DNA from: Kitasatospora sp. MAA19
GTDB taxonomy: Bacteria > Actinomycetota > Actinomycetes > Streptomycetales > Streptomycetaceae
Assembly: GCF_029894125.1 (NCBI RefSeq)
Contig: NZ_JARXYZ010000002.1
Location: forward strand, 248,001-312,000
DNA length: 64,000 bases
Direction of reading: 5' to 3'
The stretch's first letter is position 1. Each line of letters opens with the position of its first letter. Of the stretch, positions 46,168 through 55,338 are shown piece after piece. A program made the translations under genes and the position numbers. The notes beneath the pieces were generated by a model. The model was given only the letters and a program-made list of their open reading frames with translations. It searched no databases and was not told the DNA's origin.

Positions 46168-46905
46168 TCAGCCGACGTGCCCGCCGATCAGCCACCCCAG
46201 CAGGTAGGTCACCCCGGCCGCCGCCCCGCCCAGCACCAGCTGCCGCAGCCCGCTGAACCACCAGCTGCGCGCCGTCACCCGGGCCACCACTGCGCCGCAC
46301 AGGAACAGCCCCACCACCGACAGCAGCAGCGCCGGCAGCAGCGAGGTCGCCCCCAGCAGGTACGGCAGCAACGGCAGCAACGCGCCCACCGCGAAGCAGA
46401 TGAAGGAGGACCCGGCGGCCACCCACGGCGACGGCAGGTCGTTGGGGTCGATGCCCAGCTCCTCCCGGGCGTGGATCTCCAGGGCCTGGTCCGGGTTGGC
46501 CGACAGCTGCCGGGCCACCTCGTGGGCGAGCCCCGGCTCCACCCCGCGGGAGATGTACAGCTGCGCCAGCTCGGCCAGCTCGCCGTGCGGGTTGCGGCTC
46601 AGCTCCAGCCGCTCGGCCTCGATCTCGGCCTGCACCAGTTCGGCCTGCGAGGCCACCGAGGTGTACTCCCCCGCCGCCATCGAGCAGGCCCCGGCCACCA
46701 GCCCGGCGAGCCCGGTCAGCACCACCGTGGCGCTGGACGCCGAGCCGCCGACCACGCCGGTCATCAGCGCGAAGTTGGAGACCAGGCCGTCCATCGCCCC
46801 GAACACGGCGGGCCGCAGCCAGCCACCGTTCACGTCCCGGTGGTGTCCCGCGGCGGGTATGCGGGGGTGGTGCCCGGCCTCGGGCTCCAAGGTGATCGCG
46901 CTCAC
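46168..46905 (-). CDS. VIT1/CCC1-family transporter
   Basis: 245 aa from GTG 46905, GGAGGGG about eight bases upstream. Five probable membrane segments. Family features: RPAVFGAMDGLVSNFALMTG, AGACSMAAGEYTSVASQAE with the acidic and Met residues, and a cytoplasmic helical insert (RNPHGELAELAQLYISRG). VIT1/CCC1 proteins export Fe(II) or Mn(II) from the cytosol or into compartments. Monocistronic, between gltB and lgt. Confidence 0.9.
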   Translation of the reverse strand: MSAITLEPEAGHHPRIPAAGHHRDVNGGWLRPAVFGAMDGLVSNFALMTGVVGGSASSATVVLTGLAGLVAGACSMAAGEYTSVASQAELVQAEIEAERLELSRNPHGELAELAQLYISRGVEPGLAHEVARQLSANPDQALEIHAREELGIDPNDLPSPWVAAGSSFICFAVGALLPLLPYLLGATSLLPALLLSVVGLFLCGAVVARVTARSWWFSGLRQLVLGGAAAGVTYLLGWLIGGHVG

Positions 46906-46998
46906 GGCAGTTCCCCTCCGTTCGATTCGTCTTTCCTCGAACGTAGACCGTCTGACCTGGGCATTTCCAGCAAAGTAAGGCTGTCCGAACAGCGCGGC

Positions 46999-47030
46999 GG
47001 CCGCCCTCCGCGAGCATCGCGGGGGCGGCC
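46999..47030 (-). terminator. Terminator after lgt
   Basis: Nested stem: GGCCGCC (46999-47005) with GGCGGCC (47024-47030) and CCGCGA (47008-47013) with TCGCGG (47017-47022), loop GCA. 21 nt after the lgt stop. Confidence 0.7.
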
Positions 47031-47051
47031 GGAACGGAGGGAACTCCCAGG

Positions 47052-48113
47052 TCAGGTCAGGTTCTTGGCGTCCTCGCCGGTCGTCTCGGCGGCTCCGGCG
47101 GCGGCCGGAGCGTCCACCTTTTCGTCCGCGGGCTGAGACGACTTCCCGCTCTTCGAGTCCTTCTCGTCCACCCGGACCTTCTCGTCCGCCGTGGCCCTGC
47201 CGTCCACCGTGGCCTTCTCGTCCGCCGCGGCCTTCCCGTCCACCGGAGCCTCCGCGGCCCCGTCGCCGGACGCCTGCTCGGCGTGCGCGGCCGGGTCGAT
47301 GCTCGCCGGGTCCTCCCGGCCGGGCCGCGTCCGACCGACGATCACCAGGTAGGCCACGGCGGCCAGGAACACCACCCCGGCCGTCCAGTCGTTCAGCCGG
47401 ATGCCCAGGAAGTGGTGCGCCTCGTCGATCCGCAGCCACTCGGTCCAGGCCCGGCCCACCGTGTACGCGGCCACGTACAGCGCGAAGGCCCGGCCGTGCC
47501 CCAGCTTGAAGCGGCGGTCCGCCCAGATCACCAGCAGCGCGACCCCGACGCACCACAGCGACTCGTACAGGAAGGTCGGGTGGTAGACGCCCGTGACGAC
47601 CTCGCCGCTCGGCAGCGTCTTGTCGATCTCCAGGCCCCACGGCAGCGTCGTCGGCCGGCCGTACAGCTCCTGGTTGAAGTAGTTGCCCCAACGGCCCATC
47701 GCCTGTGCGAGCGCGATGCCCGGCGCGATGGCGTCGGCGTAGGCGGGCAGCGGCACACCCCGGCGGCGGGCGCCGATCCAGGCACCGACCGCGCCGAGCG
47801 CGATCGCGCCCCAGATGCCGAGGCCGCCCTCCCAGATCTTGAGGGCGTTCCAGGGGTTCCTGCCGTCCCCGAAGTACAGCTGGTGGTCGGTGATGACGTG
47901 GTACAGCCGACCGCCGACCAGGCCGAAGGGCACGGCCCAGACGGCGATGTCGCCGACCGTGTGCTTGGCACCACCCCGGGCGACCCAGCGCTTGCTGCCG
48001 AGCCAGACGGCCACGACGACACCGAGGATGATGCAGAAGGCGTAGGCGCGCAGCGGGATCGGTCCGAGGTACAGGACGCCCCGCGACGGGCTGGGAATGT
48101 AGGCGATATCCAT
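47052..48113 (-). CDS. lgt: Prolipoprotein diacylglyceryl transferase with charged C-terminal tail
   Basis: 353 aa from ATG 48113. Transfers diacylglycerol from phosphatidylglycerol to the lipobox Cys of prolipoproteins in the membrane. Signature GRWGNYFNQELYG and GGRLYHVITDH are present, with seven membrane segments. From about residue 270 a hydrophilic tail of ~85 residues repeats D-E/G-K/R-A units (VDGKAAADEKATVDGRATAD) and is Ala/Asp/Glu/Lys-rich; such tails are a feature of actinobacterial Lgt. Single gene with terminator. Confidence 0.95.
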   Translation of the reverse strand: MDIAYIPSPSRGVLYLGPIPLRAYAFCIILGVVVAVWLGSKRWVARGGAKHTVGDIAVWAVPFGLVGGRLYHVITDHQLYFGDGRNPWNALKIWEGGLGIWGAIALGAVGAWIGARRRGVPLPAYADAIAPGIALAQAMGRWGNYFNQELYGRPTTLPWGLEIDKTLPSGEVVTGVYHPTFLYESLWCVGVALLVIWADRRFKLGHGRAFALYVAAYTVGRAWTEWLRIDEAHHFLGIRLNDWTAGVVFLAAVAYLVIVGRTRPGREDPASIDPAAHAEQASGDGAAEAPVDGKAAADEKATVDGRATADEKVRVDEKDSKSGKSSQPADEKVDAPAAAGAAETTGEDAKNLT

Positions 48114-48254
48114 GGCGGTTCCGACGCTACAGGGTCGGCGGGCCCCGTCGGGCACGCCTGGGGTCACAGAAACCGAACAACGGGTCCCGGATAGCGCCGC
48201 CGTCCCCTCCGGACGGGGCAGGGACGGCGGCGGTCATCCGGCAGCGTACGCGGC

Positions 48255-49118
48255 TCAACCGGCCGTCGGCGACGGGTTGTTGGCCTCCGAGGCGGTGCTG
48301 GTGGGCGCCGGGGCCTGCCCGTTGGAGCCCGTGGTGCCCAGCTGCTTGCCCTGGTTGGCGGCGTCGACCCACTTCACCAGGTTGGCCGGGGTGATCTCCT
48401 CGCTGCCGTTCTTGGGGTAGATCGGCTGGCCGTTGAGCAGCACCGTCGGGGTGGACTTGTAGCTGGACTTGTCGAAGTCCTGCTGCACCGAGGACACCCA
48501 TCCGCCGTACTTGCCGTCGTTGACGCAGGACTCGAAGGCGGGCGTGTCGAGGCCGTTGACCTGCTTGGCGAGGTTGAGCAGGACGGCCTTGTTGCCGAAG
48601 GCGTCGTTGGTCTCCTCCGGCTGGTTGCGGTACAGCACGTCGTGGAAGTCCCGGAAGTGCCCGGCGTCCTGGGCGCAGGCCAGCGCGTTGGCACCGATCT
48701 TGGAGCCCTTGCCCGGGACGGCCCGGTCGATGAACGACACGATGTGGTAGTTGGTGTAGACCTTGCCGGCGTCCTCCAGCTGGTCGATGGTCGAGGAGAA
48801 CTCCCGCTCGAAGATGCCGCAGGCCGGGCAGCGCGGGTCCTCGTAGACGGTGAGGACGGCCGGGGCGTTGGCCGAGCCGGTCGGGATGACCAGGTTCTTG
48901 TCGCCGATCGTCCCGGCCGGGGCGGCGACCGGCGTCTCCGGCTTGGAGCGCTCGTTCTGCACCACGACACCGGTGACCACGGCGGCGGCGATCACCACGA
49001 GCACCGCGCCGCCCACGAGCAGCTTCTTCCTGCGCCGGGACGAGGCCTCGTCGGCCGCCCGCTGCTCCAGCATCCGCTCGCGGGCGGTGCGCTTTCCTTC
49101 TCGGTTCTTCTCGCTCAT
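48255..49118 (-). CDS. Membrane-anchored DsbA-like thioredoxin-fold protein
   Basis: 287 aa from ATG 49118 (a GTG five codons upstream is possible). Charged N-terminus, one membrane anchor at about 36-58 (KLLVGGAVLVVIAAAVVTGV), then a DsbA/thioredoxin-4 domain with active site PRCPACGIF and cis-Pro region STPTVLLNG. A Ser/Thr/Asn-rich tail follows. Expected to introduce or handle disulfides on exported proteins. 67 nt behind the MauE-like gene, which probably supplies redox exchange. Confidence 0.9.
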   Translation of the reverse strand: MSEKNREGKRTARERMLEQRAADEASSRRRKKLLVGGAVLVVIAAAVVTGVVVQNERSKPETPVAAPAGTIGDKNLVIPTGSANAPAVLTVYEDPRCPACGIFEREFSSTIDQLEDAGKVYTNYHIVSFIDRAVPGKGSKIGANALACAQDAGHFRDFHDVLYRNQPEETNDAFGNKAVLLNLAKQVNGLDTPAFESCVNDGKYGGWVSSVQQDFDKSSYKSTPTVLLNGQPIYPKNGSEEITPANLVKWVDAANQGKQLGTTGSNGQAPAPTSTASEANNPSPTAG

Positions 49119-49185
49119 TGCCTTGACATCCACAATCGGGGAGGGCCTTCGTGGGGTGGGGTGGGGGTACGGCGGGGCCGGCCGG

Positions 49186-49704
49186 TCAGCTCGCCAGCCA
49201 GCCGTCCACCGAGAACCTGGTGCGGGGCCGCCACAGCAGCCACCCGGCCAGCAGCAGGAACCCGGTGTCGCGCAGGATCTCCTGCAGGTACTCGGTCTGC
49301 GAGGCGTCGACGTGCCCGCCGCCGCCGAAGCAGCCGCAGTCGATCGTGATGCCGCGCGCCCAGGCGGAGGCGATTCCGGCGATGAAGGTGAGCAGCAGCA
49401 GCGCGGAGACGCCGGCGACGAGCCGGACTCCGAGGCCGATCACCAGCAGCAGGGCGAGCGCCAGCTCCAGGAAGGGCAGGGCGTAGCCGATCGGCTTGAC
49501 CAGGCCCTCGGGCAGGATCTCGTAGGCGCGGACGGCCTGGGCGGCCTCCGCCGGGTCGGCGATCTTGGCCAGGCCGGCCCAGCCCCAGACCACCGCGAGG
49601 CCGAGCCGGACGGCGGTGCCCAGCCACTGGCTCCAGACCGGCACCGGCCGCCGGGCCGACGGCGTGGGCACCGGGTCACCGGGCTGCACTGCCGGGCCGG
49701 CCAT
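49186..49704 (-). CDS. MauE/DoxX-family membrane protein
   Basis: 172 aa from ATG 49704 (GAGGGGGG upstream). Four membrane helices; RLGLAVVWGWAGLAKIADP at the start and TIDCGCFGGGG, the conserved Cys pair of MauE-type proteins, in the last third. MauE-like proteins act with DsbA-like partners as quinone-linked disulfide carriers. Directly upstream of the DsbA-like gene on the same strand. Confidence 0.85.
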   Translation of the reverse strand: MAGPAVQPGDPVPTPSARRPVPVWSQWLGTAVRLGLAVVWGWAGLAKIADPAEAAQAVRAYEILPEGLVKPIGYALPFLELALALLLVIGLGVRLVAGVSALLLLTFIAGIASAWARGITIDCGCFGGGGHVDASQTEYLQEILRDTGFLLLAGWLLWRPRTRFSVDGWLAS

Positions 49705-49842
49705 CAGGGAACCCCCCTCGGGAAACTCGTTCACTTCCTGATGAACCGTAAGGGATGAAGGGCGGTTCCTCCATATTCAGGAATTACGCCGGATGGGTGA
49801 CGCCTGATGAGGATGTGTCCGAATTCGGCGAACGCACGTTCG

Positions 49843-50088
49843 TCAGCGGCAGCCGGGCGGGCGCGCCGGGTCGAACAGGTCGGCCCGCCCTTCGCGGTGC
49901 GAGCGGGCGGCCCGCACGACGGCGTCCCAGCGGGCCGCCTCGGCACAGGCGTACGCGTCCCGCTCGGCCCGCTCGGCGCCGCGCTTGGCCAGCGCCTGCC
50001 CCACCTCGGGGTGTGCCCCGACGGCGGCGCCGAGCGCCAGTGCGGCGGCGGCCGCCCGCAGCAGAACGGCCCGCTGGAGACCCGGCAC
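49843..50088 (-). CDS. Small exported or membrane-anchored hypothetical protein
   Basis: 81 aa from GTG 50088, GAAGGGG about six bases upstream. One hydrophobic N-terminal segment (AVLLRAAAAALALGAAVGA), then a charged helical part (AERDAYACAEAARWDAVVRA) and an end ARPPGCR. No known domain. It lies between trpA and the MauE gene, where small unknown genes also stand in related genomes as I recall. Confidence 0.6.
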   Translation of the reverse strand: MPGLQRAVLLRAAAAALALGAAVGAHPEVGQALAKRGAERAERDAYACAEAARWDAVVRAARSHREGRADLFDPARPPGCR

Positions 50089-50253
50089 CGGCTCACCCCT
50101 TCGCTCGCTCGGCAACCCTCGTACACGTCGTTCGTGCACTCGTCCCTCCACTCAACGCCCGTCAACCCCGCCTGATGCGTGTCCCCGCCGCTGTTCACCC
50201 GTTCGGGGCCGCGACACACCCGCGCCCGGCGTCGTCGGGCGCGGACACGGCGA

Positions 50254-50286
50254 ACGGCCCGCCACCCCCGGGGGGCGACGGGCCGT
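50254..50286 (-). terminator. Terminator after trpA
   Basis: ACGGCCCG (50254-50261) pairs with CGGGCCGT (50279-50286); the loop region CCACCCCCGGGGGGCGA can itself fold. 17 nt after the trpA stop. Confidence 0.7.
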
Positions 50287-50302
50287 CAGGTCGTACGGGT
50301 CG

Positions 50303-51136
50303 TCAGCGCCGGCGGACGCCCGCCGCCAGGTCACCGGCGAGGGCGCGCACCGCGTCCAGCGCGGCCGCCTCGTCGTCGCCGGCCTCCAGGATCCGCTTCA
50401 CGAACGCGGAGCCCACGATCACGCCGTCCGCGAAGCCCGCCACCTCGGCGGCCTGCTCGGCGGTGGAGACCCCGAGGCCGACGCAGACCGGCAGGTCGGT
50501 GGTGGCCCGGGTACGGGCGACCAGGTCCTCGGCGAGCGAGCCGACCTGGTTGCGGGTGCCGGTCACGCCCATCACGGCGGCCGCGTAGACGAAGCCGCTG
50601 CCGGCGGCGGTGACCTCGGCCAGCCGCGGGTCCTTGCTGCTGGGGGCGACCACGAACACGGTGTCCAGCCCGTGCTCGTCCGCCGCCTTGCGCCACTCCT
50701 CGGACTCCTCCACCGGCAGGTCCGGCAGGATGCAGCCGGCGCCGCCCGCGGCGGCGAGGTCGGCGGCGAAGCGCGCGGTGCCGTAGCGGTCGACCGGGTT
50801 CCAGTACGTCATCACCAGCACCGCCGCCTCGGGGTGCGCGGTGGCGACCTCCTGGACGGTGCGCAGCACGTCCTTGATCCGCACGCCGCCGCGCAGCGCG
50901 ATGTCGTCGGCGGTCTGGATGACGGCGCCGTCCAGCACCGGGTCGGAGTGCGGCAGGCCGACCTCGACGACGTCGCAGCCGCCCTCGATCAGCGCGTTGA
51001 TCGCGCGGATGCCGCCGTCGACGGTCGGGAAGCCACCCGGCAGGTAGCCGATCAGCGCGGCGCGGTTCTCGGCCTTGGCGGCCGCCAGGATGCCGCTGAG
51101 CTTGCTGGCCTCATTGGGCTTGTTGGCCATGATCAC
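50303..51136 (-). CDS. trpA: Tryptophan synthase alpha chain
   Basis: 277 aa from GTG 51136, which overlaps the trpB stop by 4 nt (GTGA); ATG 51130 is the alternative. TIM-barrel lyase that splits indole-3-glycerol phosphate to indole. Catalytic Glu in [16 protein letters not shown] and Asp in [10 protein letters not shown], phosphate loop GLGVSTAEQ. Works in complex with TrpB. Confidence 0.96.
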   Translation of the reverse strand: MIMANKPNEASKLSGILAAAKAENRAALIGYLPGGFPTVDGGIRAINALIEGGCDVVEVGLPHSDPVLDGAVIQTADDIALRGGVRIKDVLRTVQEVATAHPEAAVLVMTYWNPVDRYGTARFAADLAAAGGAGCILPDLPVEESEEWRKAADEHGLDTVFVVAPSSKDPRLAEVTAAGSGFVYAAAVMGVTGTRNQVGSLAEDLVARTRATTDLPVCVGLGVSTAEQAAEVAGFADGVIVGSAFVKRILEAGDDEAAALDAVRALAGDLAAGVRRR

Positions 51137-52404
51137 TTACCCCCGTGGGCCGCGTCGTGGGCCGAACCGCCGGCCGGATCGTCGTACAGGCCGAAGTACT
51201 CGGCCGCGGTGTGCATGTCCTTGTCGCCGCGCCCGGAGAGCGAGACCAGGATGGTGGCCTCGGGCCCGAGTTCGCGGCCCAGCTCCAGGGCGCCGGCCAG
51301 CGCGTGGGCGCTCTCGATCGCCGGGATGATGCCCTCGGTGCGGGACAGCAGCCGCAGCGCCTGCATGGCGGCGTCGTCGGTGACGGGGCGGTACTCGGCC
51401 CGGCCGGTGTCCTTCAGCCAGGCGTGCTCCGGGCCGACGCCCGGGTAGTCGAGGCCGGCCGAGATGGAGTGCGACTCGATGGTCTGGCCGTCCTCGTCCT
51501 GCAGGACGTAGGTGCGCGAGCCGTGCAGCACGCCGGGGTCGCCCTTGGTGAGGGTGGCGGCGTGCTTGGGGGTGTCGGCGCCCTCGCCGGCGGCCTCGCA
51601 GCCGATCAGGCGCACGCCGGCGTCCGGGATGAACTCGTGGAAGATGCCCATCGCGTTGGAGCCGCCGCCGACGCAGGCGACGACGGCGTCGGGCAGCCGC
51701 CCGGTGCGGTCGAGCACCTGCTGGCGGGCCTCGACGCCGATCACCCGGTGGAAGTCGCGGACCATCATCGGGAAGGGGTGCGGGCCGGCCACGGTGCCGA
51801 ACAGGTAGTGGGTGGAGTCCACGTTGGCGACCCAGTCGCGGAACGCCTCGTTGATGGCGTCCTTGAGGGTGCGGCTGCCGGACTTCACGGACACCACCTC
51901 GGCGCCGAGCATCCGCATCCGGGCGACGTTCAGCGCCTGGCGCTGGGTGTCGACCTCGCCCATGTAGATGGTGCAGTCGAAGCCGAACAGGGCGCAGGCG
52001 GTGGCGGTGGCCACGCCGTGCTGACCGGCGCCGGTCTCGGCGATGATCCGGGTCTTGCCCATCCGCCGGGTGAGCAGGGCCTGGCCCAGCACGTTGTTGA
52101 TCTTGTGTGAGCCGGTGTGGTTGAGGTCCTCGCGCTTGAGCAGGACGCGCGCGCCGCCCGCCTCGGCGGAGAAGCGGTGCACGTCGGTCAGCGGGCTCGG
52201 GCGGCCGGTGTAGTCCTTGAGCAGCGCGTCGAGCTCGGCGGTGAAGGCCGGGTCGGCCTTGGCCTTCTCGTACTCCTCGGCGACCTGCTCGACGGCGGCG
52301 ACCAGCGCCTCGGGGATGAAGCGGCCGCCGTACGCGCCGAAGTAGCCGCGGGCGTCCGGCACCTGGGCACCGGGGAGGTAGTCCTTCGCGGACTTGTCGG
52401 ACAT
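51133..52404 (-). CDS. trpB: Tryptophan synthase beta chain
   Basis: 423 aa from ATG 52404. PLP enzyme joining indole and serine. The Schiff-base Lys is in [13 protein letters not shown], the phosphate-binding [13 protein letters not shown] and [19 protein letters not shown] are present. Partner of TrpA; 48 nt behind trpM. Confidence 0.97.
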   Translation of the reverse strand: MSDKSAKDYLPGAQVPDARGYFGAYGGRFIPEALVAAVEQVAEEYEKAKADPAFTAELDALLKDYTGRPSPLTDVHRFSAEAGGARVLLKREDLNHTGSHKINNVLGQALLTRRMGKTRIIAETGAGQHGVATATACALFGFDCTIYMGEVDTQRQALNVARMRMLGAEVVSVKSGSRTLKDAINEAFRDWVANVDSTHYLFGTVAGPHPFPMMVRDFHRVIGVEARQQVLDRTGRLPDAVVACVGGGSNAMGIFHEFIPDAGVRLIGCEAAGEGADTPKHAATLTKGDPGVLHGSRTYVLQDEDGQTIESHSISAGLDYPGVGPEHAWLKDTGRAEYRPVTDDAAMQALRLLSRTEGIIPAIESAHALAGALELGRELGPEATILVSLSGRGDKDMHTAAEYFGLYDDPAGGSAHDAAHGGK

Positions 52405-52452
52405 GGTGGAGTCCTTAGGGGAGATGACGACAGTGACGTCTCGTGGCCGGGA

Positions 52453-52602
52453 TCAGCCGGACGTGCGCCGCCATCGGCGGCCCGGTACCTGCCCGGGCTC
52501 GCAGCCGATCACGTACCGCACCCGCCGCCCCAGCACCCGGCGGGCGGGCGCGCGGCAGCCGCGCGGGCGGCAACCGGGGGCGAGGCGGGTGGCGATCTTC
52601 AT
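52453..52602 (-). CDS. trpM: TrpM small protein of the tryptophan operon
   Basis: 49 aa from ATG 52602 to TGA. Opens MKIATRLAPGCRPRGCRAPA and continues basic and Arg/Gly-rich, with Cys at 11, 16 and 36 (CEPGQVPGRRW). This matches the small protein encoded between trpC and trpB in Streptomyces (TrpM, formerly TrpX), reported to modulate tryptophan synthesis and morphological differentiation in S. coelicolor. It starts 9 nt after the trpC stop and ends 48 nt before trpB. Confidence 0.85.
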   Translation of the reverse strand: MKIATRLAPGCRPRGCRAPARRVLGRRVRYVIGCEPGQVPGRRWRRTSG

Positions 52603-52611
52603 GTCGGCGGG

Positions 52612-53418
52612 TCAGTCCTTGTGCCGGACGGCGGGGTGGGCCCCGGCCGCGACCAGGTCGGCGACCGCGGCGCGCGGGTCCTTGCCGGTCACCAGGGACT
52701 CGCCGACCAGGACGGCGTCGGCACCGAGGTTGGCGTAGGAGATCACGTCCAGCGGGCCGCGCACGCCGGACTCGGCGACCTTGACGATGCCGTCCGGGAT
52801 GGCGTGGACGACGTTGCCGAAGGTGTTGCGGTCCACCTCAAGGGTCTTGAGGTTGCGGGCGTTGACACCGATGATCCGCGCCCCGGCGTCCACCGCGCGC
52901 TTGATCTCCTCCTCGTCGTGCACCTCGACCAGCGGGGTGAGGCCGATCGACTCGGCGCGCTCGATCAGCGACACCAGGGCCGGCTGGTCGAGGGCGGCGA
53001 CGATCAGCAGCGCGAGGTCGGCGCCGTGCGCGCGGGCCTCCCACAGCTGGTAGGCGGTGACGATGAAGTCCTTGCGCAGCAGCGGGGTGTCCACCGCCGC
53101 GCGGACGGCGTCCAGGTCGGCGAGTGATCCGCCGAAACGGCGCTGCTCGGTCAGCACGCTGATCGCGGCGGCACCGCCGGCCGCGTAGTCGCTCGCCAGG
53201 GCGGCCGGATCGGCGATCGAGGCCAGCGCGCCCTTGGACGGGCTGGAGCGCTTCACCTCGCAGATCACCCGGACCCCGTCGCCCTTGAGGGCGGCGACAC
53301 CGTCCTTGGCCTCGCGGGCCTTGGCGGCGCGCTCCTTGAGCTCGTCCAGGGTGACCCGGGCCTGCCGTTCGGCGAGGTCCTCCCGGACCCCGTCGATGAT
53401 CGTGTCGAGCACACTCAT
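52612..53418 (-). CDS. trpC: Indole-3-glycerol phosphate synthase
   Basis: 268 aa from ATG 53418 ([17 protein letters not shown], the usual start). TIM barrel converting carboxyphenylaminodeoxyribulose phosphate to indole-glycerol phosphate. [10 protein letters not shown] carries the catalytic Lys, LLRKDFIV and EVHDEEEI further active residues, and [10 protein letters not shown] the phosphate site. First gene of trpC-trpM-trpB-trpA, all on the minus strand. Confidence 0.96.
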   Translation of the reverse strand: MSVLDTIIDGVREDLAERQARVTLDELKERAAKAREAKDGVAALKGDGVRVICEVKRSSPSKGALASIADPAALASDYAAGGAAAISVLTEQRRFGGSLADLDAVRAAVDTPLLRKDFIVTAYQLWEARAHGADLALLIVAALDQPALVSLIERAESIGLTPLVEVHDEEEIKRAVDAGARIIGVNARNLKTLEVDRNTFGNVVHAIPDGIVKVAESGVRGPLDVISYANLGADAVLVGESLVTGKDPRAAVADLVAAGAHPAVRHKD

Positions 53419-53754
53419 GCGCACACCTCGCTTCGCTCAGCAGGCGCTGCGCGCAACACGCACCTGTCAATGGTTCGCTCGCTCACGCGAAGTGCCCCCA
53501 AGATTTCTGCTCGTTCGCCGGCGACGAGCCGTCCGGGCGGTGGCCCGGCGGCTCTTCGATGGTATCGGCACCAGGGGGCGCGGGGCGCATCCGCCCGGTG
53601 TGCGTCTCGCGTGCCGGACGCCCCCCGGGGCCGCTCCCAGCTGCGGTTTCACCGGTTCTCCGGCGGTCGCCGAGCCCGGGTGCGGGGCAAGTGGACCGAT
53701 GTACGGACCGCGGTGTGGACCGGTGCGCGGGCCGCTACCCGCAAGGGCTCGGGA
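53419..53754. other. 336-nt region upstream of trpC
   Basis: No gene supported. It should hold the promoter of the trpCMBA operon. I looked for a leader peptide with adjacent Trp codons and found none convincing. GTTCGCTCGCTCACGCGAA near 53473 forms a short hairpin. Confidence 0.4.
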
Positions 53755-54198
53755 TCAAACCAGCGGGGGCGCCAGTCCCGCCCCGACCGGCAGGTTGCGC
53801 ACCACCGTGAACACCAGGACCAGCAGGGCGATCAGCACCCAGCGCCGGGCGCCGAGCGCAGGCCTGGGCCGCGGCCCGCCGCCGAGCAGCGCGGCCCAGC
53901 CCCAGCGCAGCCAGAACAGCGCCAGCACGGCGAACAGCAGGACGGCCGCGGCGTTGTCGTGCAGCGCGCCGGTGAAGTCCCCGTGGGTCAGCGCGTGGAC
54001 GCAGCGCAGCCCCCCGCAGCCGGGGCACCACCAGCCGGTGGCGGTCAGGAAGGGGCAGTCGGGGTAGTGCCCGGGGGCGTTCGGGTCCACCACGGCGAGG
54101 TAGGCGGTGGGGACGGCCGCCGCGGCCAGCGCGGCCAGCGGCGGGCCCAGCCGGCGCAGTACGGGCGGCGGGGCGGTGGCGGTGGAGGCGGCGTTCAC
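53755..54198 (-). CDS. DUF2752 membrane protein
   Basis: 147 aa. Three or four membrane segments, with the DUF2752 core GWWCPGCGGLRCVHALTHGD (Cys-rich motif) at about residues 55-74. Unknown function. Lies in the trp region between trpC and the HGxxPAAW gene, as in other Streptomyces. Confidence 0.88.
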   Translation of the reverse strand: MNAASTATAPPPVLRRLGPPLAALAAAAVPTAYLAVVDPNAPGHYPDCPFLTATGWWCPGCGGLRCVHALTHGDFTGALHDNAAAVLLFAVLALFWLRWGWAALLGGGPRPRPALGARRWVLIALLVLVFTVVRNLPVGAGLAPPLV

Positions 54199-54286
54199 GC
54201 CCCGATTCTGCCCGCGCGGAGCCCCGGACAGACCGAAACGGCGGGCGCGGCGCGCCCGCCGTTTCGCGGTCCGGAGGAGTCCGTCG

Positions 54287-54541
54287 TCAGGCGGTGACGG
54301 CGACGCGGGCCTCGGCCTGCTCCTCGACCGACGCGTACACGTTGGTGCTCGGCTGCTTGCCCATGCCCGCCATCGACATGGCCTTGCCGATCACACCGCC
54401 GGCCAGGACGACCGCCAGGCCTGCCCAGACCAGCAGCACCGACGGAAGGATCATCGCGACCCCCGCGATCCCGAAACCGATGAAGGTGATGGTCACACCG
54501 GTCCAGGCGGCGGGGTTGTGACCGTGTGCTGCTGCTGACAT
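54287..54541 (-). CDS. HGxxPAAW-motif membrane protein
   Basis: 84 aa. Begins MSAAAHGHNPAAWTGV, the family motif, followed by two membrane helices and a polar C-terminus (STNVYASVEEQAEARV). Small actinobacterial inner-membrane protein of unknown role in the trp gene cluster. Confidence 0.9.
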   Translation of the reverse strand: MSAAAHGHNPAAWTGVTITFIGFGIAGVAMILPSVLLVWAGLAVVLAGGVIGKAMSMAGMGKQPSTNVYASVEEQAEARVAVTA

Positions 54542-54735
54542 CTGCTGGTGCTCCTAGCCTCTCGGGGCCCGGCCGGGCCTGCGGGGCCGCCGGCGGGTTG
54601 ACGGGTTCCATTGTGCCGGGCCACACACCCGCCTCCCAAAGCGGGTGCCCCGTCTATCGCGTCACACGTGGCGGGCCCGTCGCGTCGCACGCCGCGGGTC
54701 GCCACGGCCCGCCCGGCCCCGTCCCCGGAGCCGGC

Positions 54736-55338
54736 TCAGACCGCGGTCGGGTCCTCGCCCCGGTCCAGCGCCTTCCACAGGTCGGCCGGGGTCCCGGTCG
54801 TCGCGGGGGCCTTGCGGGTGGGCGCCTCGTAGCGGCTGCCCATGGCCGGCCAGCCCCGGCCGTAGCGGAGGGTGAGCAGCCCGGCGACGGCCAGCAGCAG
54901 CCCACCGGCCAGCGCCACCCAGGGCCAGCCGGTGTGGCCGACCTCGGTGGCCGCCGACCCGGACAGCGCCAGCTTGCGGGCCGCCTCGGCGTCCAGCGCG
55001 GCGGTGTCCCCGGCGCCCGCGGCCGAGGCGACGGCCGCGCCGAGGCCCGCCAGCAGGGTCAGCGCGCCGACCGCGAGCCGGCCGGCGCCGCGCACCGCGA
55101 ACACCGCGACGGCCGCCGCGAGCCCCACCAGGGCCAGCCCGCCCGGTACTTCGGAGATCTTGCCGCCGGTGACGGAAACCGCCAGGGTGCCGGCCCGGCC
55201 CTCGGCCCAGACCCGGCCCACGGCGGTCAGCACCAGGACGGCGCTCAGCACGGTCAGCAGGAGCATCACGCCGAGCGTCCGGCGGCCCGCCGCGGGGGCC
55301 GACGGGGCGGGTACGGGGGTCTGGTCAGGTGTGCTCAC
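54736..55338 (-). CDS. Trp-operon-associated membrane protein (TIGR02234 type)
   Basis: 200 aa. Four membrane segments and a hydrophilic C-terminal part; VLVLTAVGRVWAEGRAG and AEAARKLALSGSAATEV fit the actinobacterial membrane protein encoded next to trpE. Role unknown. It overlaps the upstream Uma2-like gene by 4 nt. Confidence 0.85.
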   Translation of the reverse strand: MSTPDQTPVPAPSAPAAGRRTLGVMLLLTVLSAVLVLTAVGRVWAEGRAGTLAVSVTGGKISEVPGGLALVGLAAAVAVFAVRGAGRLAVGALTLLAGLGAAVASAAGAGDTAALDAEAARKLALSGSAATEVGHTGWPWVALAGGLLLAVAGLLTLRYGRGWPAMGSRYEAPTRKAPATTGTPADLWKALDRGEDPTAV

